Source: Rhodospirillaceae bacterium UBA6608 (lineage in GTDB: Bacteria; Pseudomonadota; Alphaproteobacteria; Rhodospirillales_A; Casp-alpha2). From it: a stretch of DNA of 14,912 bases. Shown here in pieces: positions 1 through 8,026 of the stretch. The stretch covers positions 1-14,912 of the forward strand of contig DJHY01000128.1 in the NCBI GenBank assembly GCA_002433335.1. Direction: 5' to 3'. A program made the translations under genes and the position numbers. Positions within the stretch are counted from its first letter, which is position 1; each line of letters starts with the position of its first letter. The notes beneath the pieces are model-generated. The model did not search any database, was not told where the DNA came from, and was given only the letters and a program-made list of their open reading frames with translations.

Positions 1-785
1 GGCGTGGCCTCGGGGATCTGCCAGGGCGAGGCCTTGGCCGGTAGCGTGCCGAAGGTCTTGTCCAGCAGGGGCGCGAGCTGTTCCGGCGTGATGTCGCCGA
101 CGATTCCGATCACCAGATTGTCGCGGGCAAGCCGCTGGTCAGCGAACTGTTTGAGGTCTTCCGCCGAAATCTTGGCGACGGTTTCCAGCGTGCCGTCCGT
201 CGGCCGTCCGTAGGGATGATCGGGGTAGAGCGTCGCCATCAGGGTCTTGCCGGCGATGGCGTCGGCCTGTTCCTGATCACGGCGCAGGCCGGCCAAAAGC
301 TGCGAGCGCAGGCGTTCGACCGGCTCGGCATCGAAGCGCGGCTTGGTCATGGCCTTGCGCAACAGGTCGAAGGCGAGGTCCCGGTATTCGGTCAGGACCT
401 GAAGCCGCGCGCCGAAGCTGTCACGCGCGGAATCGAACCGCAGGGTGATCGAATTGTCTTCCAGGGTTTGCTGAAAGGTCTTGCTGTCCAGGTCGTCGGC
501 GCCTTCGTCGAGCAGGGTCGAGGCCATATTAGCCAGCCCTTCCTTGCCCTTGGGGTCGAGGGCGCTGCCGCCGCGCCAAGCGATGCGCATGGAAATGATC
601 GGGTTCAGGTGATCCTGAACCAGCCAGGCCTCGATCCCGCCGGGGCTGACCACGCGTTCGATCTCGGTCGCCTGGACCGGGCGGACCGTAAGAACCAGGA
701 TGAAGGCAAAGGCGACGGTCGTGGCGGCGGAAACCGCGGCGGCGCGCAGGCGATGCGGCAGACGATGCGGCAAACGGCGGATCAT
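1..785 (-). CDS. M16 peptidase-family protein lacking the zinc motif (C-terminus cut off by window edge)
   Basis: The first 261 codons are visible; the rest lies beyond position 1. The ATG at 785-783 overlaps the stop of the upstream M16 gene as ATGA, which fixes this start and suggests translational coupling. The N-terminus (MIRRLPHRLP, then an Ala/Val/Leu-rich stretch ending near VRPVQA) looks like a Sec signal peptide of about 40 residues. The mature part has M16-type features: 'GGIEAWLVQDHLNPIISMRIAWRG', written here only as landmarks GGIEAW and NPIISM, then GSALDPKGKEGLANM. At the place where active members carry HxxEH this protein reads LANMASTLLDEGA, so the zinc ligands are missing. 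In two-gene bacterial M16 systems the partner without the zinc motif commonly forms the other half of a heterodimeric chamber. I infer that role here. The C-terminal half, where substrate-binding Arg/Tyr residues usually lie, cannot be seen. The M16 family call is confident; substrate and function are unknown. Confidence 0.85.
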   Translation of the reverse strand, partial: MIRRLPHRLPHRLRAAAVSAATTVAFAFILVLTVRPVQATEIERVVSPGGIEAWLVQDHLNPIISMRIAWRGGSALDPKGKEGLANMASTLLDEGADDLDSKTFQQTLEDNSITLRFDSARDSFGARLQVLTEYRDLAFDLLRKAMTKPRFDAEPVERLRSQLLAGLRRDQEQADAIAGKTLMATLYPDHPYGRPTDGTLETVAKISAEDLKQFADQRLARDNLVIGIVGDITPEQLAPLLDKTFGTLPAKASPWQIPEAT

Positions 786-2155
786 TCCCGGTTCTCCTTG
801 TCTTCAAGCAGGAAAGCCGTGACCGAGCGCTTCTTGTGGAACACGAATTTGGCGGCGGCCTGAATCTGTTCGCGGGTTACCTGGGCGATGCGCTCGGGCC
901 AGGCTTCGACGTCTTCGACCTTTTGTCCGACGGCCAGTGCGGCCCCCAGCGCGCGGGCCCCGGCAGTGAACGAATCACGGGCGAACACGGCGCTGGCGGT
1001 CAGGCGCTTCTTGGCGCGGGCCAACTCGTCCTCGGTCACGCCTTCGGCGATCACGCGATTGATTTCGGCGTCCACGGCGGCTTCGACCGTGGGCAGGCTG
1101 ACGCCCGGCCGGGGGCTTGCGTAGAACAGAAAGGCGCTGGGCCCCAGCGCATCGGAGTCGTAATGGCTGCCTGCGCTGACGGCCAGACGGTCGTCGATCA
1201 CCAGCTTGCGATACAGGCGCGACGTCCCGCCGCCGCCCAGGATTTCGGTCAGCAGTTGCAGGGCATAGGCGTGCTCTGTCTCGCCATACAGATAGCTGGG
1301 GGCAAGGTACGAGCGCTGCCACGACGGCTGGCGCACCTGCGGGTGCTTCATGGTGACGATGCGGGCCGCTTCCTGCGGCGGCTCGTCCGGGCGGGCGCGT
1401 TTGATCTGCGCCGCCGCCGGGATCACGCCGTAATATTTTTCCGCCAGCGGCTTCAGTTCCTGGGCGGTGATGTCCCCGGCGACGACCAGAATGGCGTTGT
1501 TGGGGGCGTACCAGCGCTTATAGAAATCGATGATGTTCTTGCGCGACATGGCGACGATCTCGTTGTCGTAGCCGATGATCGGGCGGCGGTAGGGATAGTT
1601 GCGGTAGAGCGCTTCCGACACATGCTCGCCCAGGATCGCCGCCGGATTGTTGTCGGTGCGCATGCGCCGCTCCTCGCGCACCACCTGGCGTTCCGGCTCG
1701 ATGATTTTATCGGTCAGGGTCAGGTGGGTCATGCGGTCGGCTTCCATTTCCATGACCGCTTCCAGATGCTTGCGGGCGATGGTCTGGTGGTATGCCGTGT
1801 AATCGTAGGAGGTGAAGGCGTTCTCCTGACCGCCGTAGCGTGACACCAGCTTGGAAAATTCACCCGGCTTGCGTTTCTTCGTCCCCTTGAACATCAGGTG
1901 TTCCAGGAAATGCGCGATCCCGGAATAGCCCGATTGTTCATCGGCCGAGCCGACCTTGTACCAAACCATATGGGTCACGACCGGAGCCCGATGGTTTGAG
2001 ATCACCACCACCTGCATGCCGTTCTTCAGGGGGAAGGTCTCGGGACTGAACACCTTGGCCCGTGCCGTCGGCGCGGCCAACAACACGATGAATGCCGCGA
2101 CGGCGGCAATGGCGGACAGATTGCGGAGAGAGCGGGCGGCGAAAAGCATGCGCAT
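782..2155 (-). CDS. M16 family zinc metallopeptidase (pitrilysin/processing-peptidase type), exported
   Basis: This 457-residue protein is an inverzincin peptidase. Residues 1-33 form a signal peptide (basic start, hydrophobic core AAVAAFIVLLAA, cleavage likely after ARA at 33), so it should act in the periplasm. The inverted zinc motif HFLEH lies at 82-86 (His82, Glu85, His86). A third ligand candidate is Glu161 or Glu162 in REERRM, at the usual spacing of about 76 residues. YGGQENAFTSYDYTAY (107-122) is typical of the family. The length fits a single-chain M16B protein with two tandem domains, the second being non-catalytic. It is followed in a 4-base overlap by a zinc-less M16 homologue, so the pair probably forms a heterodimer. 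The start is the ATG at 2155; a second ATG two codons later is possible, and neither has a strong Shine-Dalgarno sequence. It lies 155 bases downstream of the DUF3035 gene and may also use its own promoter. The natural substrate cannot be deduced. Confidence 0.93.
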   Translation of the reverse strand: MRMLFAARSLRNLSAIAAVAAFIVLLAAPTARAKVFSPETFPLKNGMQVVVISNHRAPVVTHMVWYKVGSADEQSGYSGIAHFLEHLMFKGTKKRKPGEFSKLVSRYGGQENAFTSYDYTAYHQTIARKHLEAVMEMEADRMTHLTLTDKIIEPERQVVREERRMRTDNNPAAILGEHVSEALYRNYPYRRPIIGYDNEIVAMSRKNIIDFYKRWYAPNNAILVVAGDITAQELKPLAEKYYGVIPAAAQIKRARPDEPPQEAARIVTMKHPQVRQPSWQRSYLAPSYLYGETEHAYALQLLTEILGGGGTSRLYRKLVIDDRLAVSAGSHYDSDALGPSAFLFYASPRPGVSLPTVEAAVDAEINRVIAEGVTEDELARAKKRLTASAVFARDSFTAGARALGAALAVGQKVEDVEAWPERIAQVTREQIQAAAKFVFHKKRSVTAFLLEDKENRE

Positions 2156-2215
2156 GTCGACTATCGAGCCTATGGCGGGTTTAAGGGCGGTCGGCGGGCG
2201 AAATCATGTCCCGGA

Positions 2216-2252
2216 CAGATAGGGTGCCGGGGGTATTGCGACAATGCATTGT
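2216..2252 (-). promoter_or_regulatory. Candidate internal promoter with 12-bp palindrome ahead of the M16 pair
   Basis: On the minus strand a TTGTCG box (2244-2239) is followed after 17 bases by TATCTG (2221-2216), a weak sigma70-like pair about 60 bases upstream of the M16 start. The perfect 12-base palindrome ACAATGCATTGT (2241-2252) overlaps the -35 box, so a repressor could bind there. It is the only notable structure in the 155-base gap between the DUF3035 gene and the M16 gene. A palindrome of this length can arise by chance, so confidence is low. Confidence 0.2.
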
Positions 2253-2310
2253 GGGGGAAAACACGGCCATTTCAAGGCAGGCCGTTCGCCGCAGGGAAAG
2301 AGAACCAGGG

Positions 2311-2877
2311 CTAGAAGCCGAGGATACCCTTCTTGCGGGTCTCGCGCTTGATCTCGGGCGTCTTGCCTTCGTTGATCGGCTTGCCCAGGGCCTGCGTTTC
2401 CAGCAGGCGGCGCTGCTCGGCTGCCGGGTCGACGACCGTGCCCGGATAGGCCGCATCGTCCACCCAGAAGATCAGCTTGTCGATCAGGCGGCGGTCCTCT
2501 TCGGACAGGGCCAGGGTTTCCTCGTCGACGATCTTGCGGATGGCGGGGTCGGCATCGGTGGCGCCGGTCTTGTCCATCAAGGCGCTCAGGCCCGGGGTTG
2601 CGGCGACCAAGGTCTGCTGTTCGACCGGGCGGCGCAGGATCGCGGCGCGGGCCTGGTCGCGGGGGCTGTAGCTTTCCAGCTGGTCGCGGCCCGGCTCGGG
2701 CGGGCGCAGGGCGTAATCGGGCGGCAGGCTCAACGGCGGGCGTTTGTAGACGGCGAATTCGTCGGGCGCTTTCTTGCCGCCAGAGATGGCGCGCGATACG
2801 GAATCGCAGCCGCTCAGGCCGATGGCGGCCATGAGAACCAAAAGAATACCCGTCGCTTTTACAGTCTGCCGTTTCAT
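2311..2877 (-). CDS. DUF3035 (BamF-like) outer-membrane assembly lipoprotein
   Basis: From the ATG at 2877 the product has 188 residues. A short signal peptide (MKRQTVKATGILLVLMAAIG) ends in a lipobox LSGC with the lipidated Cys at residue 24. The region after it (KAPDEFAVYKRPPLSLPPDYALRPPEPG) is proline-rich and extended and resembles the N-terminal part of BamC. This is the hallmark of DUF3035, described in alphaproteobacteria as BamF, a lipoprotein of the beta-barrel assembly machinery. The C-terminal half is charged and helical, with NEGKTPEIKRETRKKGILGF-type ending. A TTG two codons upstream (2883) is an alternative start; I prefer the ATG. The residue after the lipid Cys is Asp, which in Escherichia coli would favour inner-membrane retention. 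The gene follows lspA, whose product would process this lipoprotein. Membership in the family is fairly sure; the BAM role comes from family knowledge. Confidence 0.8.
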   Translation of the reverse strand: MKRQTVKATGILLVLMAAIGLSGCDSVSRAISGGKKAPDEFAVYKRPPLSLPPDYALRPPEPGRDQLESYSPRDQARAAILRRPVEQQTLVAATPGLSALMDKTGATDADPAIRKIVDEETLALSEEDRRLIDKLIFWVDDAAYPGTVVDPAAEQRRLLETQALGKPINEGKTPEIKRETRKKGILGF

Positions 2878-2966
2878 GTCCAACGCTTCATGACGCGGTT
2901 ACGGTGCGGTGCGCGTGGGGTACGTGCGAGCAGGGCTGCGTCCGGCCCCCACCGACGGCCGACAAT

Positions 2967-3455
2967 CTACGATGATTTATCCTGGTGAAACAAGGAATCA
3001 AGGATCAAAAGCCCGGCCCCGACACAGATTGCGCTGTCAGCGACGTTAAACGCGGGCCAATGGGCCGTGCCGACATACAAATCGATGAAATCGACGACCG
3101 CGCCATGAATCAGGCGGTCGATCACGTTGCCCAACGCGCCACCCAAAATCAGCCCGATTCCCCAGCTGACGATGCGATTCGCGCCGCGAAACAACCATGC
3201 GGCCAGGATGGCGGCGACCCCGATGGCGACGGCGGACAAGATCCACGGCCCCATGTCCGATCCCGTATTGAACAGGCCGAAGCTGACGCCCCGGTTCCAG
3301 ACCAAGACGATATTGGCGAAGGGTAGGGCCTCGATCACCCGGGGCGGGTTCATGACATCCGTTAGAATCCACCACTTGGTGGCCTGATCCAAGGCGATCA
3401 CGATCAACGTCAGGGCCAGGCCCTGAATACGCAGCGATGTCCGGGGCTCGGCCAA
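2967..3455 (-). CDS. lspA: Lipoprotein signal peptidase (signal peptidase II)
   Basis: LspA is the inner-membrane aspartyl peptidase that removes signal peptides from diacylated prolipoproteins. The 162-residue product has four hydrophobic segments at roughly 10-31, 70-89, 95-110 and 138-156, as expected. Family signatures are visible: DQATKWW (23-29), NRGVSFGLF (54-62), GNVIDRLIHGAVVDF (109-123) and FNVADSAI (136-143). The catalytic pair should be Asp122 and Asp140, 18 residues apart as in E. coli. The start is a TTG at 3455, 14 bases after the ileS stop. It is preceded by GGCGGA, which can serve as a ribosome-binding site, and no ATG lies near enough to keep the first membrane segment. The gene lies between ileS and a lipoprotein gene in an apparent operon. 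Confidence 0.96.
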   Translation of the reverse strand: MAEPRTSLRIQGLALTLIVIALDQATKWWILTDVMNPPRVIEALPFANIVLVWNRGVSFGLFNTGSDMGPWILSAVAIGVAAILAAWLFRGANRIVSWGIGLILGGALGNVIDRLIHGAVVDFIDLYVGTAHWPAFNVADSAICVGAGLLILDSLFHQDKSS

Positions 3456-3469
3456 GAACGATCCGCCCG

Positions 3470-6382
3470 TTATTCGGCGGCCAGGGGCGAATGCCGCACG
3501 GCGTCGGCGCAGCGCGCGCAGACGGTCGGATGGTCGCTATCGGCGCCGACGTCCTCCAACACCTTCCAGCAGCGTTCGCACTTGGCACCCGTGGCCAGAA
3601 CCGGGACCACGGCCACGCCCGGCGCGTCCGGCGTGGTATAGGCGCCGTCCGGGGCCGGGGCGGTGGTGATTTCGCCCGACGAGGTGATGAAGATCTGCGG
3701 CAGGTCCAGGTCCTTGAGGGCCGCAGCCTGTTCGGCGGTGACATGCACGGTCACATGGGCCTGCAACGACGAACCGACGCGTTTTTCGGCGCGTTCCAGT
3801 TCCAACGCGCCGGTCACGGCGCGGCGGACCTGACGGACCGTGCGCCATTTGGCTTCCAGCGCTTCGTCATGCCAGGCGTCGGGGATGTCCGGGAACTGAC
3901 GGCGATGCACGCTGTTGGCGGCGTCGGGGGCGTCCAGGCGGGCCTGCCAGGCTTCCTCGGCGGTGAAGCACAGGAACGGGGCCAGCCAGGCCGTCAGGCA
4001 GTTGAACAGTTCGTCCAGCACCGTGCGGGCGGCGCGGCGCTCGATGGAATCGGCGCGGTCGCAATACAGGGTGTCTTTACGGATGTCGAAATAGAACGCC
4101 GACAAATCGACCGCGCAGAAATTGTGCAGCTCGGTGAACACGCCGGTGAATTCATAGCTGTCGCAGGCCTTGCGCAGCATCTTGTCCAACCGCCACAGGC
4201 GGGTCAGCACCCAGCGTTCCAGTTCGGGCATTTCCGACATCTCCAGGCGTTCGCCCGGATGGAAGCCGTCCAGATTGCCCAGCAGATAGCGCAGGGTGTT
4301 GCGCAGACGGCGATAGATATCAGCGTGGAACTTGATGATCTCCGGGCCGATGCGCAGGTCTTCGGAATAGTTCGAGCCAACCACCCAAAGGCGCAGGATA
4401 TCCGCGCCGTGCTGGTTGCAGACGTCCTGCGGGGCGACGATGTTGCCCAGCGACTTGGACATTTTCTGTCCGTCCTCGGCCATCACGAAGCCATGGGTCA
4501 GAACCGCGTCATAGGGTGCCCGGCCCCGCGTGCCGCAGGATTCCAGCAGCGATGAATGGAACCAACCGCGATGCTGGTCGGTGCCTTCCAGGTACAGGGC
4601 GGCGGGCCAGGTCAGGTCGTCGCGCTGTTCCAGCACGAACGAATGGGTCGATCCGGAATCGAACCACACGTCCAGAATGTCCAAAACCTGTTCGTAGTCG
4701 TCGGCCTTGTAGTCGTTGCCCAGGAAGCGTGATGCGTCGGAGGCGAACCAGGCGTCCGCGCCCTCGGCCTCGACCGCGTCGACGATCCGTGCGTTGACCG
4801 CGGGATCGCGCAGCAGCTCACCCGTTTCCTTATGCACGAACACGGCGATGGGAACACCCCAGGCGCGTTGGCGCGAGATCACCCAATCGGGCCGGTTCTG
4901 GATCATGGCATGAAGGCGCGCCTGCCCCGCATCGGGGACAAAGCGGGTCTGCCCGATCGCGCCCAACGCCACGTCGCGCAGGGTCGAACGGCTGCCCGTC
5001 GGCGCGTCGAAATCGCGGTCCATGGCGATGAACCATTGCGGCGTGTTGCGGAAAATGACCGGCTTCTTCGACCGCCAGGAATGGGGGTACTGGTGCTTCA
5101 ACCGACCGCGCGCGATCAGCTTGCCGCCCTCGACCAGGGCCTTGATGACGCGGTCGTTGGCGTCGCCCTTCTTGCCGTGTTCGGTGATGACCTGCGCGCC
5201 GTCGAAGCCCGGGGCCTCGGCGGTGTAGCGGCCGTCGGCATCGACGGTATAGGGAATGTGGCTGTCGATGCCGCGCGCGGCCAGCAGCTTGCCGGCGGAC
5301 ATCCAGGCCTCGAAATCCTCGCGCCCGTGGCCCGGGGCGGTATGGACGAAACCGGTGCCGGTTTCTTCCGTCACGTGATCGCCGTCCAGCAACGGCACGT
5401 CGAATTCATATCCCCCGTGATCCCCATGGCCCCGGAACGGATGGGCGCAGGTCAGCCCGGCCAGGGCATCGGCGGCGACGTCGCCGCGCCGTTCGAACGC
5501 TTCGACCCGCGCCGACTTCATCACGTCGGCGGCCAGGGCGTCGGCCAGGATCAGCTTGTCGCCCGGCTTGGCCCAGTTGTCTTCGGCCGCGCCGGTTACT
5601 TCGTACAGCCCGTAGTTGATCCGCTTGGAAAAGCAGATCGCCCGGTTGCCCGGGATGGTCCAAGGGGTGGTGGTCCAGATCACGACCGATGCGTCGGCGG
5701 TCGCGGCATCGCCACCGTCGACGATCGGGAACTTGACCCAGATCGTATCAGATTCATGGTCGTGGTATTCGACCTCGGCCTCGGCCAGGGCGGTCTTTTC
5801 GACCACAGACCACATCACCGGCTTGGAGCCGCGATACAGCAGGCCGTTGTCGAGGAACTTCATCAGTTCGCGGACGATCTGCGCCTCGGCCGGGAAGCTC
5901 ATGGTGGTATAGGGATCGTCCCAGTTGCCGACCACGCCCAGGCGTTTGAACTCGCCGCGCTGCACGTCGATCCAATGTTCGGCGAAATCGCGGCATTCCT
6001 GGCGGAATTCGACGATCGGCACCTCGTCCTTGTCCTGACCCTTGGCGCGGTACTGTTCTTCGATCTTCCATTCGATCGGCAGGCCGTGACAGTCCCAGCC
6101 GGGAACGTAATTGGCGTCCTTGCCCATCATCTGCTGGCCGCGCACGATCACGTCCTTGAGGATCTTGTTCAGCGCATGGCCGATGTGCAGGTGTCCGTTG
6201 GCATAGGGCGGGCCGTCGTGCAGCACGAAGGGCGGGCGGCCCTTGGCGTCCTCGCGCAACAGGTTATAGAGGCCGGCCTCTTCCCAGCGCTTGATGATCT
6301 CCGGTTCCTTGGCGGCGAGGCCCGCTTTCATGGGGAAATCGGTCCGGGGCAGGAACACCGTGGCTTTGTAATCGACGGTCAT
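3470..6382 (-). CDS. ileS: Isoleucine--tRNA ligase
   Basis: IleRS charges tRNA-Ile with isoleucine in the cytoplasm and edits misactivated valine. The 970-residue length fits the bacterial type (E. coli about 940). Class I signatures are intact: HIGH at 66-69 (within [12 protein letters not shown]) and KMSKS at 640-644. The CP1 editing domain contains [11 protein letters not shown] and [16 protein letters not shown], with the conserved editing aspartate at 356. A C-terminal zinc finger has CERC (Cys935, Cys938) and CARC (Cys955, Cys958), which points to the type without a eukaryote-like, mupirocin-resistant tail. The ATG at 6382-6380 overlaps the ribF stop as ATGA, and an AAGAG purine run precedes it. 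lspA follows after 14 bases. I see no interruption or missing key residue. Confidence 0.99.
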   Translation of the reverse strand: MTVDYKATVFLPRTDFPMKAGLAAKEPEIIKRWEEAGLYNLLREDAKGRPPFVLHDGPPYANGHLHIGHALNKILKDVIVRGQQMMGKDANYVPGWDCHGLPIEWKIEEQYRAKGQDKDEVPIVEFRQECRDFAEHWIDVQRGEFKRLGVVGNWDDPYTTMSFPAEAQIVRELMKFLDNGLLYRGSKPVMWSVVEKTALAEAEVEYHDHESDTIWVKFPIVDGGDAATADASVVIWTTTPWTIPGNRAICFSKRINYGLYEVTGAAEDNWAKPGDKLILADALAADVMKSARVEAFERRGDVAADALAGLTCAHPFRGHGDHGGYEFDVPLLDGDHVTEETGTGFVHTAPGHGREDFEAWMSAGKLLAARGIDSHIPYTVDADGRYTAEAPGFDGAQVITEHGKKGDANDRVIKALVEGGKLIARGRLKHQYPHSWRSKKPVIFRNTPQWFIAMDRDFDAPTGSRSTLRDVALGAIGQTRFVPDAGQARLHAMIQNRPDWVISRQRAWGVPIAVFVHKETGELLRDPAVNARIVDAVEAEGADAWFASDASRFLGNDYKADDYEQVLDILDVWFDSGSTHSFVLEQRDDLTWPAALYLEGTDQHRGWFHSSLLESCGTRGRAPYDAVLTHGFVMAEDGQKMSKSLGNIVAPQDVCNQHGADILRLWVVGSNYSEDLRIGPEIIKFHADIYRRLRNTLRYLLGNLDGFHPGERLEMSEMPELERWVLTRLWRLDKMLRKACDSYEFTGVFTELHNFCAVDLSAFYFDIRKDTLYCDRADSIERRAARTVLDELFNCLTAWLAPFLCFTAEEAWQARLDAPDAANSVHRRQFPDIPDAWHDEALEAKWRTVRQVRRAVTGALELERAEKRVGSSLQAHVTVHVTAEQAAALKDLDLPQIFITSSGEITTAPAPDGAYTTPDAPGVAVVPVLATGAKCERCWKVLEDVGADSDHPTVCARCADAVRHSPLAAE

Positions 6383-7326
6383 GACTCTTGTTTCGCTAAA
6401 ATGTCGCGCGCTTGGGCGCTGTCCGCGGCGATTTGTGCCTTTAATTGGTCGATGCCGTCAAACTTCTTTTCCGGCCGCAGGAAGTCGACCAACTGCACGG
6501 CCAGCCGCCGTCCGTACAGATCGCCCGAAAAATCGAACAGGCAAACCTCCAGCAAATCGGCCTCTCCGGCAAAGGTCGGGCGCTTGCCCAGGTTGGCGAC
6601 GCCGTCAAAGGAACGGCCGTCGTCCAGGCGGATGCGCACGGCGTATACACCCCGTGCGGGCCGCAAATAGGTGCCCAGGGCCAGATTGGCCGTGGGGAAG
6701 CCGATGGTCCGTCCGCGCTGGTCGCCGGGGATGACCCGGCCCTCGATCTCGAACGGACGGCCCAGGATCGCGGCGGCGGCACGCGGGTTTCCGGCGCGTA
6801 GCGCCTCGCGCACCCCGGTCGAGGAATAGGCCGCGTCGCCATTGTCGGCGGCGAAGGTCTGCGCCCGCACGGCGGTGAAGTCGAAGCCCAGCTTCTGGCC
6901 GTAGGAAAGCAGCATTTCGCAATTGCCGCCCCGCCCCTTGCCGAACACGAAATCGTAGCCGCAGACGACGTGCCGCGCGCCGATGCCGCCGACCAGGACC
7001 TTTTCGATGAAGTCCTCGGCGGTCAGGGACGAAAACGCCTTGTTGAACTGCTGCACGAAAATGCTGTCGACGCCCATGCCGAAAATCTGCCGGGCCTTGG
7101 CGTGGAAAGGGGTCAGGCGAAACGGCGGCGTGTCGGGCGCGAAAAAGGCGCGCGGATGCGGCTCGAACGTCAGAACGCCCCATGGGCGCTGCGTCGCATG
7201 GGCGATCGCCCCGGCCTCGCCGATCACGGCGCGGTGGCCCTGGTGCACGCCGTCGAAGTTACCGATGGCGACGACCGCGCCCCGGGCATCCGCCGGGATG
7301 GCTTGATAATGTCTAAAAACCCGCAT
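6379..7326 (-). CDS. ribF: Bifunctional riboflavin kinase / FMN adenylyltransferase
   Basis: RibF phosphorylates riboflavin to FMN and then adenylates FMN to FAD. From the ATG at 7326 it has 315 residues, normal for the family. The N-terminal nucleotidyltransferase domain shows [10 protein letters not shown] at 22-31 and a later [10 protein letters not shown]. The C-terminal kinase domain carries the [10 protein letters not shown] signature, with Gly209, Thr212 and Asn214. An upstream in-frame TTG (7365) would add 13 residues (MTGRAPGGTFTAV); I reject it because the family normally begins right before the first strand, as MRVFRHY does here. No strong Shine-Dalgarno is visible for either start. 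The stop overlaps the ileS start, and ribF-ileS-lspA is a common bacterial order. The gene is probably transcribed from the gap at 7327-7405 or from the hydratase promoter upstream. Confidence 0.97.
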   Translation of the reverse strand: MRVFRHYQAIPADARGAVVAIGNFDGVHQGHRAVIGEAGAIAHATQRPWGVLTFEPHPRAFFAPDTPPFRLTPFHAKARQIFGMGVDSIFVQQFNKAFSSLTAEDFIEKVLVGGIGARHVVCGYDFVFGKGRGGNCEMLLSYGQKLGFDFTAVRAQTFAADNGDAAYSSTGVREALRAGNPRAAAAILGRPFEIEGRVIPGDQRGRTIGFPTANLALGTYLRPARGVYAVRIRLDDGRSFDGVANLGKRPTFAGEADLLEVCLFDFSGDLYGRRLAVQLVDFLRPEKKFDGIDQLKAQIAADSAQARDILAKQES

Positions 7327-7405
7327 GACGGCGGTGAAGGTGCCCCCGGGCGCGCGTCCGGTCAACCCCGGCTTGCGCGGAATTTTGGGCCGGGGGCCTT
7401 CGGCC

Positions 7406-7861
7406 TTACTTGTTGCGCGCCGGAACCATGATGGTGGCTTCGCCGTCCAGCACGACCTTGTCCCGCACGAGGCACTGGGTCTGAATGCGGACGAACTTCT
7501 TTTCCTCGATCTTTTCGATGATCGTGGCCCGCGCCGTGACCGTGTCGCCGGCCCGTACCGGGGCTTTGAACTTCAGGTTCTGGCCGACGTAGATGCAGCC
7601 CGGCCCAGGCATCTTGGTGCCGATCACGGTCGAGATGTAGCTTGCGGTCAGCAAGCCGTGGGCGATGCAGTCTTCGAAAACTGTTTCCGATGCAAATTCG
7701 TGGTTCAGGTGCACCGGGTTGGTGTCGCCGGACACGCCCGCAAAAATCAGAATGTCGGATTCGGTGATGGTGCGGGTGAATTCGTCGCTTTGTCCGACTT
7801 CCAGGTCTTCGAAGTAAAAACCGTGAAGTCTGTCGAGGGCACTGACGGCCTGGGTGTCCAT
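7406..7861 (-). CDS. MaoC-like (R)-specific enoyl-CoA hydratase, hot-dog fold
   Basis: This 151-residue single hot-dog protein belongs to the MaoC/PhaJ group, which hydrates trans-2-enoyl-CoA to (R)-3-hydroxyacyl-CoA. The hydratase-2 signature is FAGVSGDTNPVHLN, with catalytic Asp46 and His51 at the five-residue spacing seen in PhaJ. The following HGLLTASYISTVIG and GDTVTARATIIE segments also fit. The length matches PhaJ (about 134-160). Members feed polyhydroxyalkanoate synthesis or fatty-acid and organic-acid metabolism; which applies here is not shown. The ATG at 7861 has GGAG ten bases upstream. Upstream lies a 165-base divergent region with a palindrome (7938-7956). ribF begins 79 bases downstream on the same strand, so co-transcription is possible. 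The biochemical class is likely; the exact substrate chain length is unknown. Confidence 0.85.
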   Translation of the reverse strand: MDTQAVSALDRLHGFYFEDLEVGQSDEFTRTITESDILIFAGVSGDTNPVHLNHEFASETVFEDCIAHGLLTASYISTVIGTKMPGPGCIYVGQNLKFKAPVRAGDTVTARATIIEKIEEKKFVRIQTQCLVRDKVVLDGEATIMVPARNK

Positions 7862-7937
7862 GGGTTACGCGCTCCAATTCAACTTCGGATTGGCAAAATT
7901 TCTCGCTAGGCCACGGATTCTGCGCCGCAGCGCGAGG

Positions 7938-7956
7938 TATATTGCAATGCAATATA
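7938..7956. promoter_or_regulatory. AT-rich palindromic operator candidate (TTGC-N3-GCAA core)
   Basis: Two perfect 8-base arms (TATATTGC and GCAATATA) flank an AAT spacer. It lies between the divergent hydratase and M23 peptidase genes, about 77 bases from the hydratase start and 70 from the peptidase start. The surrounding DNA is GC-rich, so this AT-rich symmetric element stands out. Its TGC-N3-GCA core resembles the CTGC-N3/4-GCAG sites reported for PhaR, the polyhydroxyalkanoate regulator of Paracoccus, with one base changed per half. That resemblance is suggestive only. Confidence 0.45.
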
Positions 7957-8016
7957 TGTGCCCGCAAGTGAATGTTTCGCGGGCGCGCCTTGCGCGTGTA
8001 GCATGGGCCGAGGAAC

Positions 8017-8023
8017 GGAGGAG
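8017..8023 (+). promoter_or_regulatory. Strong Shine-Dalgarno (GGAGGAG) that sets a GTG start
   Basis: GGAGGAG lies just before the GTG at 8027, with GGAGG spaced five bases from it. It is the strongest ribosome-binding match in the window and selects GTG 8027 over the upstream GTG 7958 and ATG 8003, and over the downstream ATG 8048. The chosen start also places a normal basic signal-peptide N-region (VRRAKLF) at the terminus. Confidence 0.7.
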
Positions 8024-8026
8024 CCG

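Noticed and set aside
3453..3455. TTG start of lspA considered as an annotation error or as evidence of a frameshift
   Set aside because: The frame is intact, a GGCGGA site precedes it and no ATG in reach preserves the first membrane helix, so a TTG start is the simplest reading.
4832..6670. Long plus-strand open frame of 612 codons opposite ileS
   Set aside because: It is a mirror of the GC-rich ileS codons on the other strand; the composition is Gly/Ala/Arg/His-rich with no domain, while the ileS frame has all catalytic motifs.
7327..7405. Possible terminator between the hydratase gene and ribF (GGCCG repeats)
   Set aside because: The stem is only 4-5 pairs, the loop is variable and there is no T-tract. 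It is compatible with chance in GC-rich DNA.
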